Assembly: GCA_027475525.1 (NCBI GenBank)
Contig: JAMWFC010000051.1
Span: 2,183,205-2,247,204, forward strand
From: Macrolepiota albuminosa
Taxonomy: Eukaryota; Basidiomycota; Agaricomycetes; Agaricales; Agaricaceae
DNA length: 64,000 nt
Direction: 5' to 3'
The notes under the pieces were generated by a model. That model was given only the letters and a program-made list of their open reading frames with translations. It was not told the origin of the DNA and made no database searches. Below, in pieces: positions 63,552 to 64,000 of this stretch; positions within the stretch are counted from its first letter, which is position 1; each line of letters starts with the position of its first letter. Both the position numbers and the translations under genes were made by a program.

Positions 63552-64000
63552 ATGAATGTTCTGCATGCCATCTCTCGAGCTAACAATACAAATGTCCGTT
63601 ATCCGTGCATGCAACGGCCCGGCACAGGCAGAATAAGAAAACTACATGGCAACGGATGCAAAACACAACCCCTAATACAGCTCAAGCCTATCGTCGGATC
63701 GACCTTGGAAACGGATGTTCTGCGCCTCGGCCTCGCGCCGCCGCCGTTCCTCCTTATCCAAAAATATCCGTAGTGCAGTCACCTGGTCCCCGCTGAATAC
63801 CCGGAATAATACATCTTCAACATCCTTCAAAGTCTATTTTTGTGTTCAGCTCAACCTTCAATCATCCAAACACACTGACCTACCGATGGCGGCGTTTCTG
63901 AAAATCTTTCCACGCCCTTCCTCCTGCACGCCGGTATCCCCGTTGCAGTAAGATGCTGCAACCCTTTTCGACTTCTTAGAAGCTTGTGTATAGCGTCCAG
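63552..64000 (+). CDS. possible 5' exons of a gene running off the window
   Basis: An ATG at 63552 (NVLHAISRANNTN) lies 56 bp from the divergent RhoGEF start, behind a CCAAT (63490s). Downstream frames are broken by what may be introns, including a donor-like GTAAGATG near 63950. I cannot assign a family or a confident exon chain. Confidence 0.3.

Noticed and set aside
63102..63555. Several plus-strand frames over the start of the second RhoGEF
   Set aside because: Gly/Arg-rich antisense shadows of a Ser/Pro-rich N-terminus.

Overview
The window reads as a gene-dense stretch of a filamentous basidiomycete nuclear genome, most likely Agaricomycetes. This rests on intron-rich genes with short introns (roughly 40-60 bp, GT...AG with CTNA-type branch points), intergenic gaps often under 200 bp, and proteins of fungal type (Rim15, Efr3, Prm10, Bsd2, Slx4). 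I count 25 well-supported genes plus three weaker or partial ones. I found no transposon, tRNA, CRISPR array or metabolite cluster. The identities come from recognising protein motifs by eye; no database search was run.

Layout, left to right: 3' part of an MFS sugar transporter (+); DPH6 diphthamide synthetase (-); phenylalanyl-tRNA synthetase beta FRS1 (+); EMC10-like ER protein (-); a small unknown (+); Bsd2/Ndfip-like Rsp5 adaptor (+); GNAT acetyltransferase (+); Prm10/ThrE-like transporter (+); phenylalanyl-tRNA synthetase alpha FRS2 (-); PEX2 (+); importin Kap120-like (-); SLX4 (+); folylpolyglutamate synthase (-); BRCT protein (+); EFR3 (+); VPS52 (-); uncharacterised coiled-coil protein (-); RPN11 (+); mitochondrial S18 (-); RIM15 kinase (+); UIM protein (+); THOC7-like (+); tRNase Z (-); F-box protein (-); RhoGEF (+); a second RhoGEF (-); a partial edge gene (+). 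Most neighbours are divergent or convergent pairs. The content is housekeeping: translation, protein quality control, trafficking, DNA repair and nutrient signalling. Both PheRS subunits lie within 12 kb.

The most striking structure is not a gene. At least 13 perfect direct tandem duplications, every one with a period of exactly 77 bp, are scattered through coding, intronic and intergenic DNA, seven of them between 31.05 and 35.65 kb. Because 77 is not a multiple of three, they break otherwise conserved genes (PEX2, VPS52, EFR3, RhoGEF2). Deleting one copy restores the expected frame or splice site in PEX2, VPS52, DPH6 and RhoGEF2. A fixed period with random sequence content points to an assembly artefact: contigs of a k=77 de Bruijn graph joined without trimming their shared k-mer. 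In EFR3 and RIM15 a 5-bp tandem insertion sits exactly at the junction, consistent with allelic branch points in a dikaryon. Gene models crossing these points should be read with one copy removed. I did not find a convincing new biological system; the best uncharacterised candidate is the protein at 35.4-37.3 kb.
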